DNA of 64,000 bases from positions 1,488,001 to 1,552,000 of the forward strand of contig JARUHG010000001.1 in NCBI GenBank assembly GCA_031216755.1, read 5' to 3'. This DNA is from Lysobacter arvi (GTDB lineage: Bacteria; Pseudomonadota; Gammaproteobacteria; Xanthomonadales; Xanthomonadaceae). Positions 17,907-27,023 of the stretch are shown here, piece by piece. A model generated the notes under the pieces. It had not been told where the DNA came from. It saw only the letters and a program-made list of their open reading frames with translations, and did no database searches. Each line of letters begins with the position of its first letter. Position 1 is the first letter of the stretch. The position numbers and the translations under genes are program-made.

Positions 17907-18490
17907 GTGCGTTCCTCGCGGTCGACGCCTTCGCGCTTGAGCTTCGAGCGAAGCAGCGACAGCGCCTTTCCGATGTGTTTCTCGACGGCCTTCACCGAGA
18001 TCGCGCAGTGCTGCGCGATCTGGCTGTAGCTCAGGCCATCGATGCGGTTGAGCAGGTACACCTGGCGGCAGCGCTCAGGCAGTTCGAGGATCGCCGCGCG
18101 GACCAGCGCGAGTTCCTGTTCGTGCGTGATGCGCGTCTCGTGGGTGGGTTCCAGCGACGGCAGCCCGACGAAATCCTGGTCCAGGCTCACGTGCGCGAAG
18201 ACCTGTCGCGTCGAATCCCGCCGGCCGCGGTCGTGGATCACGTTGATGGCGATGCGGTACATCAGCGGACGCAGCTGTTCGACCGGCTGCCCGCGATAGC
18301 GCATCAGGCGCACCAGCGCTTCCTGTGCGACGTCCTGCGCGTCGTCCTCGCCGATGCGGCGCGCGAGCCAGGCGACGAGCATCGGGCGGTGCTCGCGCAG
18401 GAACGCGTCGAACCCGTCGCCGCCGGCGCCGCCGGACGCGTGGGCATCCTCGTCGTGCGGGCTGGATCGCATCGCGCCCGACGGGGTCAT
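17903..18490 (-). CDS. ECF-family RNA polymerase sigma factor (FecI-like)
   Basis: Extracytoplasmic-function sigma factor. Region 2 is visible as FDAFLREHRPMLVAWLARR and GEDDAQDVAQEALVRLM; region 4 as ALVRAAILELPERCRQVYLLNRIDGLSYSQIAQHCAISVKAVEKHI, the helix-turn-helix that reads the -35 element. From the ATG at 18490 the product is 195 residues, close to normal FecI length. The frame stays open to an ATG at 18760 that would add 90 low-complexity residues; I prefer the shorter form, but neither start has a strong ribosome-binding site. Coupled to fecR by a 4-base overlap. Its likely target is the downstream receptor operon. Confidence 0.88.
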   Translation of the reverse strand: MTPSGAMRSSPHDEDAHASGGAGGDGFDAFLREHRPMLVAWLARRIGEDDAQDVAQEALVRLMRYRGQPVEQLRPLMYRIAINVIHDRGRRDSTRQVFAHVSLDQDFVGLPSLEPTHETRITHEQELALVRAAILELPERCRQVYLLNRIDGLSYSQIAQHCAISVKAVEKHIGKALSLLRSKLKREGVDREERT

Positions 18491-18813
18491 GCCGGTCGCC
18501 CCACCGGACGGCAGGGCCAGCCCGAAGGCCGAGAACGATTCGAAGGCATGGTGGGGACCGGCGGCTCCTGCGGGGACGGGCACGACGTCCGGCTCGCTCC
18601 ACTCCAGGTCGGCTTCCGGTTCGGAATCCGAGCCCGCGATACCGGACGACGCTTGGCCCAATGCGAATTTGTAGCATGCACCCGCCGCCCATGCGGAGGC
18701 CTCGGCGGCCGCCAGGCCCACCGGTTCCGTTGCGAGCGCGTTGTGCGAGCGTCCGTCCATGCCTGATCAACGCAGGCCGCCGTCCCTACCCCACCTATCG
18801 CGCCCGGGTCCGT
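18491..18813. other. Region upstream of the sigma gene
   Basis: About 320 bases between the sulfotransferase stop codon and the preferred sigma-factor start. The frame of the sigma gene remains open to 18760, so part may be coding. Otherwise I see a slightly AT-richer patch near 18665-18680 (minus strand reads TACAAAT) that could be a promoter element, and no terminator. Confidence 0.4.
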
Positions 18814-20364
18814 TCAGGTCTGCAACGCGCTTCTCAATGGCTCCAGCGACGCGGCATAGCGGCGCCATTTGGGCACGGCGCGGGCACTGACGCCTTCACG
18901 AACCTGCACGGCGCTCGCCGTCGCCACGCCCCGGCCGGACCCGCGCGGGTCGAGCATCGCCGGCGTGAAGTCCAATCCGCAGAACGCGGCGACCCAGCGC
19001 ATCACCGGCTCGGGGTCGGCCGTCAGGGCGGCGTAATCGATGTCGAGGATGCGGCCCGGAAAACGCGCGTGCCAATGCGTCATCAGCCGCCGGTACTGCC
19101 CGTGGTAGTCGGCCAGCTCGTGCTGTCCATAGGAATGGGGATTGGCGTCGGAGAAGAGCTCGCGCAGGTTGGAAAAACACGTCTCCACCGCATCACGCCG
19201 CATGTGCAGGATCTTCGCCCGCGGCAGCGCGCGGCAGATGTGGCCGACGTGGAAGAAGTTCGTCGGCAGCTTGTCGGTGAACGCCGCCGCGCCGTCCAGC
19301 CGCCACGCGACGCCATCGAGATAGCGGCGGCCCACGGAGGCGAAATCCACGTCAACCGCGCGTTCCACCACCGTGGCGTCGATGACGCCCCGGCAATGGC
19401 GATCGGTCGCCTCGCGCATGCACGAGGTGAAGTCGTACAACTCGCCCAGCGCCGCGACGCCCGGATGCGCGGCGAGCAGTTGTTCGAGCAGCGTGGTGCC
19501 CGAGCGGTGCATGCCCACGATGAAGATCGGCGTCGCATCGCTCGCGGCGAGTTCGTGCGACGCGGACCACGTGGGGGCGGCAACCAGCGCATCGACGAGG
19601 GCGCGGGTTTCCGACGCCGAATACCGCAGGGTCGAGCGCTTGGCGCGACAGCCCAGCTCCAGCGCGTGCCAGGCCGCTTCGAACTCGCCCAGGTCGTCGT
19701 ATTCCTTGTGCAGCGCGAACGCGAGCAGCGCGACATCGTCCGCGCGCCGCCCCGGACGGGACAGCTGCGCGCGGATCGCATCGACGTGGTTCGACTCCGG
19801 CGTCTGCCGGCGCAGGCGCGACAGCGCCCACCAGGCCGCCGCCAGTTCCGGCGCGCGCCGCACGCAACGCATCAGGTCCGCCTCGGCCTCGTCGAAGCGC
19901 CCCAGGTACGTGAGCACCTGCCCGCGCGAGACGAGCGTCGGCGGGTAATCGGGATCGCCGCGTCGCGCTTCGTCGAGCAGCGCGAGCGCATCGTCCTGGC
20001 GGTTGAGGTAGCTCAGCTGTGCGGCGAAGGTCAGCAGCAGCGGGATGCCGACCTCGCGCAGCGGCGGCAGGCGACGCAGGCAGTCGTGGATAGCCTCGGC
20101 CTCGTTGAACGTGCGCAGCCGGCGTACGAGTTCGTGCAGTTGGGCTTCGCTTCGCGGCCTCAGCGCGTGCGCACGCAGCGCGGCCTCGCGCGCCGCGCGA
20201 TAACGCCCGTCGAGCGATTCGACATAGGACAACTGCAACGGCGCACGCGCATCGTCCGGCGCGAGCGTCTGCGCGGCCTGCAACGCGTGCCGCGCGTGGG
20301 CGAAATCGCGCATGGCGGCGAGGCGTTCGGCGCGTTCGAGCAGCGAGTCGATGTTCTGGTCCAT
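18814..20364 (-). CDS. TPR-containing sulfotransferase
   Basis: A 516-residue cytoplasmic protein. The N-terminal half (about 1-260) is built of tetratricopeptide-like helical repeats (for example DARAPLQLSYVESLDGRY and LTYLGRFDEAEADLMRC). The C-terminal half is a PAPS-dependent sulfotransferase: the 5'-phosphosulfate loop IFIVGMHRSGTTLLEQLL (HRSGTT at about 286-291), a later segment LHMRRDAVETCFSNL of the 3'-phosphate-binding type, and LDIDYAALTADPEPVMRWV. The acceptor is unknown. Start: ATG at 20364; an in-frame TTG at 20373 is an alternative. It follows the Oar-like receptor by 66 bases containing a 15-bp stem-loop, so the two are probably one transcript. Confidence 0.9.
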   Translation of the reverse strand: MDQNIDSLLERAERLAAMRDFAHARHALQAAQTLAPDDARAPLQLSYVESLDGRYRAAREAALRAHALRPRSEAQLHELVRRLRTFNEAEAIHDCLRRLPPLREVGIPLLLTFAAQLSYLNRQDDALALLDEARRGDPDYPPTLVSRGQVLTYLGRFDEAEADLMRCVRRAPELAAAWWALSRLRRQTPESNHVDAIRAQLSRPGRRADDVALLAFALHKEYDDLGEFEAAWHALELGCRAKRSTLRYSASETRALVDALVAAPTWSASHELAASDATPIFIVGMHRSGTTLLEQLLAAHPGVAALGELYDFTSCMREATDRHCRGVIDATVVERAVDVDFASVGRRYLDGVAWRLDGAAAFTDKLPTNFFHVGHICRALPRAKILHMRRDAVETCFSNLRELFSDANPHSYGQHELADYHGQYRRLMTHWHARFPGRILDIDYAALTADPEPVMRWVAAFCGLDFTPAMLDPRGSGRGVATASAVQVREGVSARAVPKWRRYAASLEPLRSALQT

Positions 20365-20375
20365 GACGTCCAATC

Positions 20376-20418
20376 GCCGCGGCCGTCCCGTGCTTGCGCT
20401 CTGCGGGACGACCGCGGC
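20376..20418 (-). promoter_or_regulatory. 15-bp stem-loop between the receptor and sulfotransferase genes
   Basis: On the minus strand GCCGCGGTCGTCCCG (20418-20404) pairs with CGGGACGGCCGCGGC (20390-20376) with one G-T wobble and a 13-base loop. No T-run follows. It ends 11 bases before the sulfotransferase ATG, so it could limit translation or protect the 3' end of the receptor mRNA. Confidence 0.72.
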
Positions 20419-20430
20419 GGGCTGCGGGTG

Positions 20431-23400
20431 TTACCAGTCGTACTGGACCATGAAGCGTACCGCGCGCGGCGCCTGGTACACGGTCGGCGTGAGGTACGTG
20501 ATGCCGAACAGCGGGTTACCCGTGCTGTCCTCGCCGAACTCGTCCACCGCCAGCGCCTTCTGCCGGTTGAACACGTTGAACACGTCCATCTTGAGCGCCA
20601 GGCGACCTTCGGCGAACGACGGACGGTAGGCGACGTTCAGGTCGAGGTTCCAGATGTCCGGCGTGCGACCGGCCGAACCGCGACGCACGATCGTCGTGCC
20701 GTTGCTGCCGGTGTCGGGATCGACCGGGCCCGCGTCGCACGAGAAGTAGCTCGCGCCGTAGCCGGTCGGATCGTCGCCGTACACGCCGAAGCAGTTGATC
20801 GGACGGCCGCTCTGGTACAGGAAGTTCGCGCCCACCGACCACTGGTCGCTGAACTCGTAGTTGCCGAACAGCTTGAGCGTGTGGCGGCGATCGTTCGGCA
20901 GGTAGCCGTCGGCGCCGACCATCAACTCGGGGTAGTCGAAGTCCTGCGTGACGCCGGTGTCGTCCTGGCCGATGTCCGACTTCACGCCGCCCTCGGCGTT
21001 GCCCTTGTTCTTCGACCAGGTGTACGAACCCTGCAGGAAGAACCTGTCGGTGAGCTGGCCTTCGGCGAACAGCTCCACTGCCGTGTAGGTGCGCCTGGCC
21101 TTCGGCCCCAGGCGGTCGGCCGGGATGAACACGTTCTCCAGCGTGCCGTCGGCGTCGATGTCGATCTGCACGTCCAGGTCGCTGCCGGGGTTGTAGATGT
21201 GGCAGTAGGTGAACGCCGGGTTGTACGAGTCGATGGCGTAGCCGTTCTCGTCGGCCCAATCCTCGAACACGCGGTAATCGCAATGGTCGTCGATGCCGCG
21301 CTTGAGTTCGCGATAGATGCCGCGCACGCCGCCGGAGAAGTTGTCGGTCAGCTGTTTCTGGAAGCCGAGGATGTACTCGTCCTGGTACTGCGGATCGAGG
21401 TTCTTCGACGCGATCGTGCGCGGGTCCTTCGCCGTGCCGAACTCGTTGTTGAGGTACGACAGCTCATCGCGTGCATCGCCCGTGGCGGTCGGATTGACGG
21501 GCGCCCCGGTCACCGGATCGACGCCGTCGTAGTACAGGTATTCCTGGCTGTACAGCGACGGGCTGGAGCCGCGCACCGCGACGTTCGCGGCGATGGGCAG
21601 CGCGTAACGGCCGGCGTTGCCGAAGATCTTCAGCGACGAATCGCCGTTGACGTCCCACGAGAAACCCAGGCGCGGGCCGAACTGGTCGTCCTGTTTGACG
21701 TAGGTCTCGCCGGCGCCGTTCTTGTTCTCGAAGCTGTCCCAGCGCAGGCCGACGTAGGCGATGAAGTTGTCGGTGATGCTCCAGTTGTCCTCGATGTAGA
21801 ACGCCTCGGAATCGACTTCGACGTCCGCGCCGGTCTGGAACACGCGGCGGCGCACCATGTCCTCGCCCCGACGCGTGACATAGCGCCACGCGACGCCACC
21901 CTCGCTGGCCTCGCCGTCGCGCGACTTGAACGTGTCGGTGTCGTAGCCGAAGCGCAGCAGGTGCGCACCGAGTTGCCATTCGGCGTCGATCCGGAACTGC
22001 TCGCGCTTGTCGCGCGCATCGGCCAGGCCGAGGTTGCGTGCGGTGTCGGACGAACCGGTGAGGAACGCGCACGAACTGGTGTACGCCGGGATCAGCCCCG
22101 CGACCGCATCGGGGCGGCCGTCGGTCACCACCGGGCAGCCGGCGGCGCCGATGATGCCCGTGGCGTTGTCGGGGCTCACGCGGCCGTCGTAGGCCAGGCG
22201 TTGGCCATCGGCGTTCACCGCGTAGTTGTTGCGCTTGTATTCGCCCATGCCGTACAGCGCGCTGAGCGTGAAGGTGTCGGTGAGATAGCCCGTGTACTTG
22301 AGGACGTAGTTGTCGCCGCCGGTCTCGTCGTGGACGGTGCCGAGGAAATCCTCGCGCTCGCTCACGCCCTGCGGGTTGGCGTAGACGTCGCGTTCGGATT
22401 CCTCCTTGTCGGAGAAGGCCGTGAATTCCAGCAGGTTGGCGTCGTTGATGTTCCAGTCCAGCTTGACCAGCCAGTTGGGGTTCTTCGACGTGGTGCTGTC
22501 GTTGGCGACGCTGAGGTTGTTGCCGAAGCTGCGCTCGCCGCTTTCGCGACCGTACTGCACCAGCGCGTAGCCGAACAGCGTGTCCTTCACCAGCGCACCG
22601 CTCGCCCATGCGGAGACGATCGTTTCGGTGGGATCGCGGTCGCGCGAGTTGTCGGAGATCAGCTGGCCGTCGGGCGAATAGATGTCGCGCTCGGTCGCAC
22701 GCAGGCTGCTGGCGGTGTAGAAGATGTTGCCGCCGGCGTGGAACTCGTTGGTGCCGCGCTTGGTGATCAGGTTGACCACGCCACCGAGCGCGCGGCCGAA
22801 CTCGGCGCCGTAGCCGCCGGTCTTGATCTGCTGCTCGCCGATGGCCTCGAACGGGATCGTCGCGAAGTTCAGGCCCTTGAACGAGTTGGTGATGTTGAAG
22901 CCGTTGACGAAGTAGGCGTTCTCCGCCACGGACGCGCCGCCGAACGAGGCGAGGTTGCCGAACGCCGCATCGCCCTTCACCGTGCCCGGCGCGAGCAGCG
23001 CCACGCTGGTGACGTCGCGCGGGACGGGGATCTTCGCGATCTGCTCGGCGGTGAGGATGGTGGTGGATTCCACCGACGAGACGTCGATCGGATTGACCAT
23101 CGCCGCGGCGGTGACCTGCACCGCATCGAGCGTGGTGGCGCCGGGGGCCGCTGCGGCCGCGAAATTCACCGAGGTGCCGGTGCCGACGTTGACGGTGACG
23201 TTTTCGCGCGTCGCGGTGGAGCCGTCGGCGCGTTGCAGGGTGACGCGATAACTGCCGGTGGGCAGCGCCGACGCGCGATACGAGCCGTCGTTGCCGACGC
23301 GTATCTCGCGTTTGAAGCCGGTCGCGGGATTCTCGACCACCACGGTGTCGCCGGCCGAGGCCTGGCCGAACACGGCACCGGCCGTGTTCGACTGGGCATG

Positions 23401-23481
23401 GACGTTTGTCGCAAAACACAGGCCAAGCGCTGCCGTCAGCGCGCTGCGTCGCAGCGCACGATTCATCGTTGTTCTTGCCAC
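20431..23481 (-). CDS. Oar-like TonB-dependent receptor with N-terminal carboxypeptidase-regulatory-like domain
   Basis: Outer-membrane protein of 1016 residues. A signal peptide (LTAALGLCFATNVHAQ) leads into an Ig-like repeat domain (about 30-115: GDTVVVENPATGFKREIRVGNDGSYRASALPTGSYRV), as in Oar/OmpA-related receptors. The plug follows with KIPVPRDVTSVALLAPG, YFVNGFNITNSFKGLNF and GYGAEFGRALGGVVNLITKRGTNEFH, and then the barrel. GTG at 23481 is chosen because AGGGG lies about 9 bases upstream; the ATG at 23466 has no such site. The C-terminus ends QYDW rather than Phe. Proteins of this type are implicated in export or uptake of peptides and proteins in some bacteria; the substrate here is unknown. 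Confidence 0.9.
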   Translation of the reverse strand: MARTTMNRALRRSALTAALGLCFATNVHAQSNTAGAVFGQASAGDTVVVENPATGFKREIRVGNDGSYRASALPTGSYRVTLQRADGSTATRENVTVNVGTGTSVNFAAAAAPGATTLDAVQVTAAAMVNPIDVSSVESTTILTAEQIAKIPVPRDVTSVALLAPGTVKGDAAFGNLASFGGASVAENAYFVNGFNITNSFKGLNFATIPFEAIGEQQIKTGGYGAEFGRALGGVVNLITKRGTNEFHAGGNIFYTASSLRATERDIYSPDGQLISDNSRDRDPTETIVSAWASGALVKDTLFGYALVQYGRESGERSFGNNLSVANDSTTSKNPNWLVKLDWNINDANLLEFTAFSDKEESERDVYANPQGVSEREDFLGTVHDETGGDNYVLKYTGYLTDTFTLSALYGMGEYKRNNYAVNADGQRLAYDGRVSPDNATGIIGAAGCPVVTDGRPDAVAGLIPAYTSSCAFLTGSSDTARNLGLADARDKREQFRIDAEWQLGAHLLRFGYDTDTFKSRDGEASEGGVAWRYVTRRGEDMVRRRVFQTGADVEVDSEAFYIEDNWSITDNFIAYVGLRWDSFENKNGAGETYVKQDDQFGPRLGFSWDVNGDSSLKIFGNAGRYALPIAANVAVRGSSPSLYSQEYLYYDGVDPVTGAPVNPTATGDARDELSYLNNEFGTAKDPRTIASKNLDPQYQDEYILGFQKQLTDNFSGGVRGIYRELKRGIDDHCDYRVFEDWADENGYAIDSYNPAFTYCHIYNPGSDLDVQIDIDADGTLENVFIPADRLGPKARRTYTAVELFAEGQLTDRFFLQGSYTWSKNKGNAEGGVKSDIGQDDTGVTQDFDYPELMVGADGYLPNDRRHTLKLFGNYEFSDQWSVGANFLYQSGRPINCFGVYGDDPTGYGASYFSCDAGPVDPDTGSNGTTIVRRGSAGRTPDIWNLDLNVAYRPSFAEGRLALKMDVFNVFNRQKALAVDEFGEDSTGNPLFGITYLTPTVYQAPRAVRFMVQYDW

Positions 23482-23810
23482 GTTTTGGATCCCCTAAGTG
23501 ATGGGTGTGCCTTCCCCCCGAAGGCGATCCGAATATGACTTTCGGCATCCCGGCGCTTCAATGCACGCCGCGTGAAATTGTCTTAATCCCGCCACAACCG
23601 ACGAATCGGGAAAAATTTGAGGGCAGAATCGGCAAAGAGTTTTCCGGGTTTCCAGACCGAAAGAGACTTGTCCGTACGTTGCGATTGCTTTAGCGCCTGC
23701 TGCGGCGCGGCATGGGGTCGCCCGCCCTCTCTCCGCGACTCAGGCTCCCGCGGCGCCGACGCCCGATCCCGTACAATCCCGCCGTTTGCCCACTCACCAC
23801 CGAGGCCCCC
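23482..23810. promoter_or_regulatory. Divergent promoter region of the Oar-like receptor and pyrH
   Basis: About 330 bases between the two divergent start codons. The central part (23560-23700) is visibly richer in A and T than its surroundings. For pyrH a -10-like TACAAT is at 23772-23777, without a clear -35. For the receptor, TTGAAG and CATATT about 18 bases apart on the minus strand near 23560-23530 are a weak candidate. No ORF here looks real. Confidence 0.45.
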
Positions 23811-24536
23811 ATGTCCCAGCTCGCCTATCGCCGTGTCCTGCTCAAACTTTCCGGCGAGGCGCTGATGGGGGACGAGGACTACGGGATCGACCCGAAGATG
23901 ATCGGCCGCCTCGCCCGCGAGGTGATCGAGGCCCAGCAGGCCGGGGCCGAGGTGGCGCTGGTGATCGGCGGCGGCAACATCTTCCGCGGCGCCGGCCTGG
24001 CGGCAGGCGGCATGGACCGCGTGACGGGCGACCAGATGGGCATGCTCGCCACGGTCATCAACGCGCTGGCGATGCAGGACGCGCTGGAAAAGCTCGGCGC
24101 CAAGTGCCGGGTGATGAGCGCGATCAAGATCAACGACGTGTGCGAGGACTACATCCGCCGCCGCGCGATCCGCCACCTGGAAAAGGGCCGCATCGCGATC
24201 TTCGCCGCCGGCACGGGCAATCCGTTCTTCACCACCGATTCGGGCGCGGCGCTGCGGGCCATCGAGATCGGCGCCGACCTGCTGCTCAAGGCGACCAAGG
24301 TCGACGGCGTCTACGACAAGGACCCGAAGAAGCACGCCGACGCGGTGCGTTTCGAAAAGCTCAGCTACGACGAGGTCATCGCCCGCGACCTGCAGGTCAT
24401 GGACACTGCCGCGTTCGCCCTGTGCCGCGACAGCGACCTGCCGTTGCGCATCTTCGACATGGGCCAGCCGGGCCAGCTGTTGAAGATCCTCAACGGTGAG
24501 CACATCGGCACGCTGGTGCAGGGCCGCAACGGCTGA
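23811..24536 (+). CDS. pyrH: Uridylate kinase
   Basis: Cytosolic UMP kinase of the amino-acid-kinase fold (241 aa, same as E. coli). Motifs run in order: [14 protein letters not shown] with the phosphate-binding Lys, [15 protein letters not shown], the [14 protein letters not shown] segment, [20 protein letters not shown], and [15 protein letters not shown]. The longer in-frame extension upstream is rejected because alignment with the family begins at the ATG at 23811. It is followed after about 75 bases by a cation transporter rather than directly by frr. Confidence 0.99.
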   Translation: MSQLAYRRVLLKLSGEALMGDEDYGIDPKMIGRLAREVIEAQQAGAEVALVIGGGNIFRGAGLAAGGMDRVTGDQMGMLATVINALAMQDALEKLGAKCRVMSAIKINDVCEDYIRRRAIRHLEKGRIAIFAAGTGNPFFTTDSGAALRAIEIGADLLLKATKVDGVYDKDPKKHADAVRFEKLSYDEVIARDLQVMDTAAFALCRDSDLPLRIFDMGQPGQLLKILNGEHIGTLVQGRNG

Positions 24537-24611
24537 GCGGCGCTGCCGCCCATCGCCCAATGAACCCGCTGTAATAGAGTCCGCCACGCCGCCCATGCGA
24601 CGATCCGCCGC

Positions 24612-25592
24612 ATGGGCCACGGGCATCACCACCACGATCACGCAATCAGTGCCACGCGCGCCTTTGCCGCCGTCACGCTGATCAATCTGGCTTACACGGC
24701 GCTGGAGGCGGGCTACGGCTTCGCCACCAATTCGCTCGCGCTGCTGTCGGACGCGCTGCACAACTTCGGCGACGTGCTGGGCCTCGGGCTGGCCTGGGGC
24801 GCGGCGGTGCTCGCACGCCGCGCGCCCACCGACCGCCATACCTACGGCTGGCGCCGCGCCACCCTGCTGTCGCCGCTCGCCAACGCGGTGCTGCTGGTGG
24901 GCTTCTCCGGTGCGCTGACCTGGGAAGCGCTGCGCCGGTTCAACGCGCCGCCGCAGATCCCCGCACTGCCGGTGATGATCGTCGCGGCGATCGGCATCGT
25001 GGTGAACCTCGGCGCGGCATGGCTGGTCCGCGAGGGCCATGCGCACGACCTCAATCGTCGCGGCGCGTTCCTGCACCTGATGGCCGACGCGGCCGTCTCG
25101 CTCGCCGCCGTGCTGGCCGGTGCGGGCATGTGGTGGCTAGGCTGGGAATGGCTGGACCCGGCGATCGCGCTGCTGGTGAGCGTCGTGGTCGCGGTCGGTG
25201 CATTCGGCCTGCTGCGCGATGCCTTCAACGCGGCCATGGACGCCGTGCCGCCCGGCATCCGGCAGGCCGACGTGCAGGCTTTCCTGGCGGCCCAACCCGG
25301 GGTCCGGGCGGTGCATCACCTGCACATCTGGTCGCTGGGCGCGGGCGAGATCGCCATGACCGCCCACCTCGTACGGCCGATGGACGGCAGCGACGCGGGC
25401 GAACACGACGCCTTCATCGACCGGCTCAACCACGAGCTCGACCACCATTTCGGCATCAACCATCCCACCCTGCAGGTCGAACTAGGCCGCGCGTGCGAGC
25501 ACGATCGCCACGACCGCGCGCCCCATGGCGTCCGCGGCCATGCGCATCGCCACCCGCACGACCACGACCACGATCACGACCACGCCCACTGA
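24612..25592 (+). CDS. Cation diffusion facilitator (zinc/divalent metal exporter) with His-rich ends
   Basis: Inner-membrane metal/proton antiporter of 326 residues. It starts with a His cluster (GHGHHHHDH) and ends with a His/Asp tail (HAHRHPHDHDHDHDHAH), both expected to bind zinc or similar ions. Six transmembrane segments lie in about residues 15-210. The metal-site motifs occur in segment 2 (SDALHNFGD) and segment 5 (LHLMADAAVS), as in CzcD/ZitB. The cytoplasmic C-terminal domain contains VRAVHHLHIWSLGAGEIAMTAHLV. It lies between pyrH and frr, genes that are adjacent in many proteobacteria, on the same strand. No metal regulator is adjacent. Confidence 0.93.
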   Translation: MGHGHHHHDHAISATRAFAAVTLINLAYTALEAGYGFATNSLALLSDALHNFGDVLGLGLAWGAAVLARRAPTDRHTYGWRRATLLSPLANAVLLVGFSGALTWEALRRFNAPPQIPALPVMIVAAIGIVVNLGAAWLVREGHAHDLNRRGAFLHLMADAAVSLAAVLAGAGMWWLGWEWLDPAIALLVSVVVAVGAFGLLRDAFNAAMDAVPPGIRQADVQAFLAAQPGVRAVHHLHIWSLGAGEIAMTAHLVRPMDGSDAGEHDAFIDRLNHELDHHFGINHPTLQVELGRACEHDRHDRAPHGVRGHAHRHPHDHDHDHDHAH

Positions 25593-25642
25593 GCCGATCG
25601 CCTGAACGCACCTCGGCGGCGCCCGGGGGCGAGGCCTGCCTA

Positions 25643-25648
25643 TATAAT
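25643..25648 (+). promoter_or_regulatory. Candidate -10 element before frr
   Basis: A perfect TATAAT lies 33 bases before the frr start codon in an otherwise GC-rich gap. The -35 position is poor. It would give frr and the genes after it a promoter separate from the transporter. Confidence 0.5.
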
Positions 25649-25681
25649 CCCGCGATTACCGCAACAGGACCGGAGCCGGCG

Positions 25682-26239
25682 ATGCTCAACGAGATCAAGA
25701 AAGACGCACAGACCCGCATGGCCAAGAGCGTCGACGCGTTTCGCCACGACCTGATCAAGATCCGCACCGGGCGCGCCTCCACCGCGCTGGTCGACCATCT
25801 GAAAGTGAACTACTACGGCTCCGACATGCCGCTGTCGCAGGTGGCCACGGTGTCCGTTTCCGACGCGCGCTCGCTCACGATCACCCCGTGGGAGAAGCAG
25901 ATGGTCGGCGCCGTCGAGAAGGCGATCCTCGCCTCCGACCTCGGCCTCACGCCGAACACCGCAGGCACCGTGATCCGGCTCAACCTGCCCGCACTGACCG
26001 AAGAGCGCCGCAAGGAGCTGTCCAAGCTCGTGCACTCGGAAAGCGAGAACGCCAAGGTCGCCATCCGCAACATCCGCCGCGACGCCAACCACCAGGTCAA
26101 GGAACTGCTGAAGGAAAAGCAGGTGACCGAGGACGATGTCGCCCGCGCGGAAGCGGAAATCCAGAAGATCACGGACGCTGCGATCAAGGATGTCGACGAA
26201 GTGGTCAAGGCCAAAGAGCAGGAACTCATGGCGGTCTGA
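25682..26239 (+). CDS. frr: Ribosome recycling factor
   Basis: Splits post-termination ribosomes together with EF-G. The 185-residue sequence has the family pattern: IRTGRASTALVDHLKVNYYG, the TITPWEKQMVGAVEKAI segment, GLTPNTAGTVIRLNLPALTEERRKEL and NIRRDANHQVKELLKE. The length equals E. coli RRF. Its ATG at 25682 follows a GGAG-containing site. uppS begins 19 bases after its stop. Confidence 0.99.
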   Translation: MLNEIKKDAQTRMAKSVDAFRHDLIKIRTGRASTALVDHLKVNYYGSDMPLSQVATVSVSDARSLTITPWEKQMVGAVEKAILASDLGLTPNTAGTVIRLNLPALTEERRKELSKLVHSESENAKVAIRNIRRDANHQVKELLKEKQVTEDDVARAEAEIQKITDAAIKDVDEVVKAKEQELMAV

Positions 26240-26258
26240 CGGGTCTGACCGTCCCGCC

Positions 26259-27023
26259 ATGTCGTCCGAACCTGCCACTGCAGCACGCGTTCCGCGCCAC
26301 CTCGCCGTCATCATGGACGGCAACGGGCGCTGGGCGGAGCGTCGCCGTCGTCCGCGCGCCATCGGCCATCGCGCCGGCGCGCGCGCGGTCAACGTGTGCA
26401 TCGACTTCTGCCTCGAACGCGGCATCGAGGCGCTCACCCTGTTCGCGTTCTCCAGCGAGAACTGGGGGCGCCCGGAAGACGAGGTCGGCGCGTTGATGAA
26501 GCTGTTCCTCGGCGCACTGGAACGCGAGGTCGACGAACTCGACCGCCGCGGCGTGCGCGTGCGCTTCATCGGCGAACGCGAGCGCTTCAGCGAGGCGATC
26601 AGCCGCCAGATGTCGGCGGCCGAAGATCGCACGCGCGCCAATACCCGCCTGCACCTGACCATCGCCGCCAGTTACGGCGGTCGCTGGGACATCGCGCAGG
26701 CCGCGCGCTCGCTCGCCCAGGACGTCGCCGCCGGCCATCTGGATCCGGAGGGCATCGACGAAAGCGCCCTCGCCTCGCGCATGTGCCTGGCCGACCTGCC
26801 GCCGCCGGACCTGTTCATCCGCACCGGCGGCGAGACGCGCATCAGCAACTTCCTGCTGTGGCAACTGGCGTACACCGAATTGTGGTTCACCGAACTGTTG
26901 TGGCCCGAATTGGATGCCGCCACACTGCAGCGCGCCCTGGACGACTATTCCGGTCGCCAGCGCCGCTTCGGCCTCACCGGCACGCAGGTCGCGCCGGCCC
27001 CGATCAACGAGACCTCCGAATGA
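26259..27023 (+). CDS. uppS: Undecaprenyl diphosphate synthase (cis-prenyltransferase)
   Basis: Builds undecaprenyl diphosphate, the lipid carrier for peptidoglycan and O-antigen, from farnesyl diphosphate and isopentenyl diphosphate. The 254-residue protein has the diphosphate-binding motif [11 protein letters not shown] (catalytic Asp20), [13 protein letters not shown], and the C-terminal [22 protein letters not shown]. It overlaps cdsA by 4 bases (ATGA), so both are in one transcript running from frr towards dxr. Confidence 0.98.
   Translation: MSSEPATAARVPRHLAVIMDGNGRWAERRRRPRAIGHRAGARAVNVCIDFCLERGIEALTLFAFSSENWGRPEDEVGALMKLFLGALEREVDELDRRGVRVRFIGERERFSEAISRQMSAAEDRTRANTRLHLTIAASYGGRWDIAQAARSLAQDVAAGHLDPEGIDESALASRMCLADLPPPDLFIRTGGETRISNFLLWQLAYTELWFTELLWPELDAATLQRALDDYSGRQRRFGLTGTQVAPAPINETSE

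Noticed and set aside
18491-18760. Longer N-terminus of the ECF sigma factor
   Set aside because: The added 90 residues are low-complexity and unlike FecI proteins. It is kept as an open alternative, not as the annotation.
18325-23538. Very long plus-strand open frame (over 1700 codons) opposite the sulfotransferase and receptor genes
   Set aside because: It is antisense to clear protein families, rich in Arg, Val and Gly, and has no domain signal. Such frames are expected at high G+C when the real gene has strong third-position bias.
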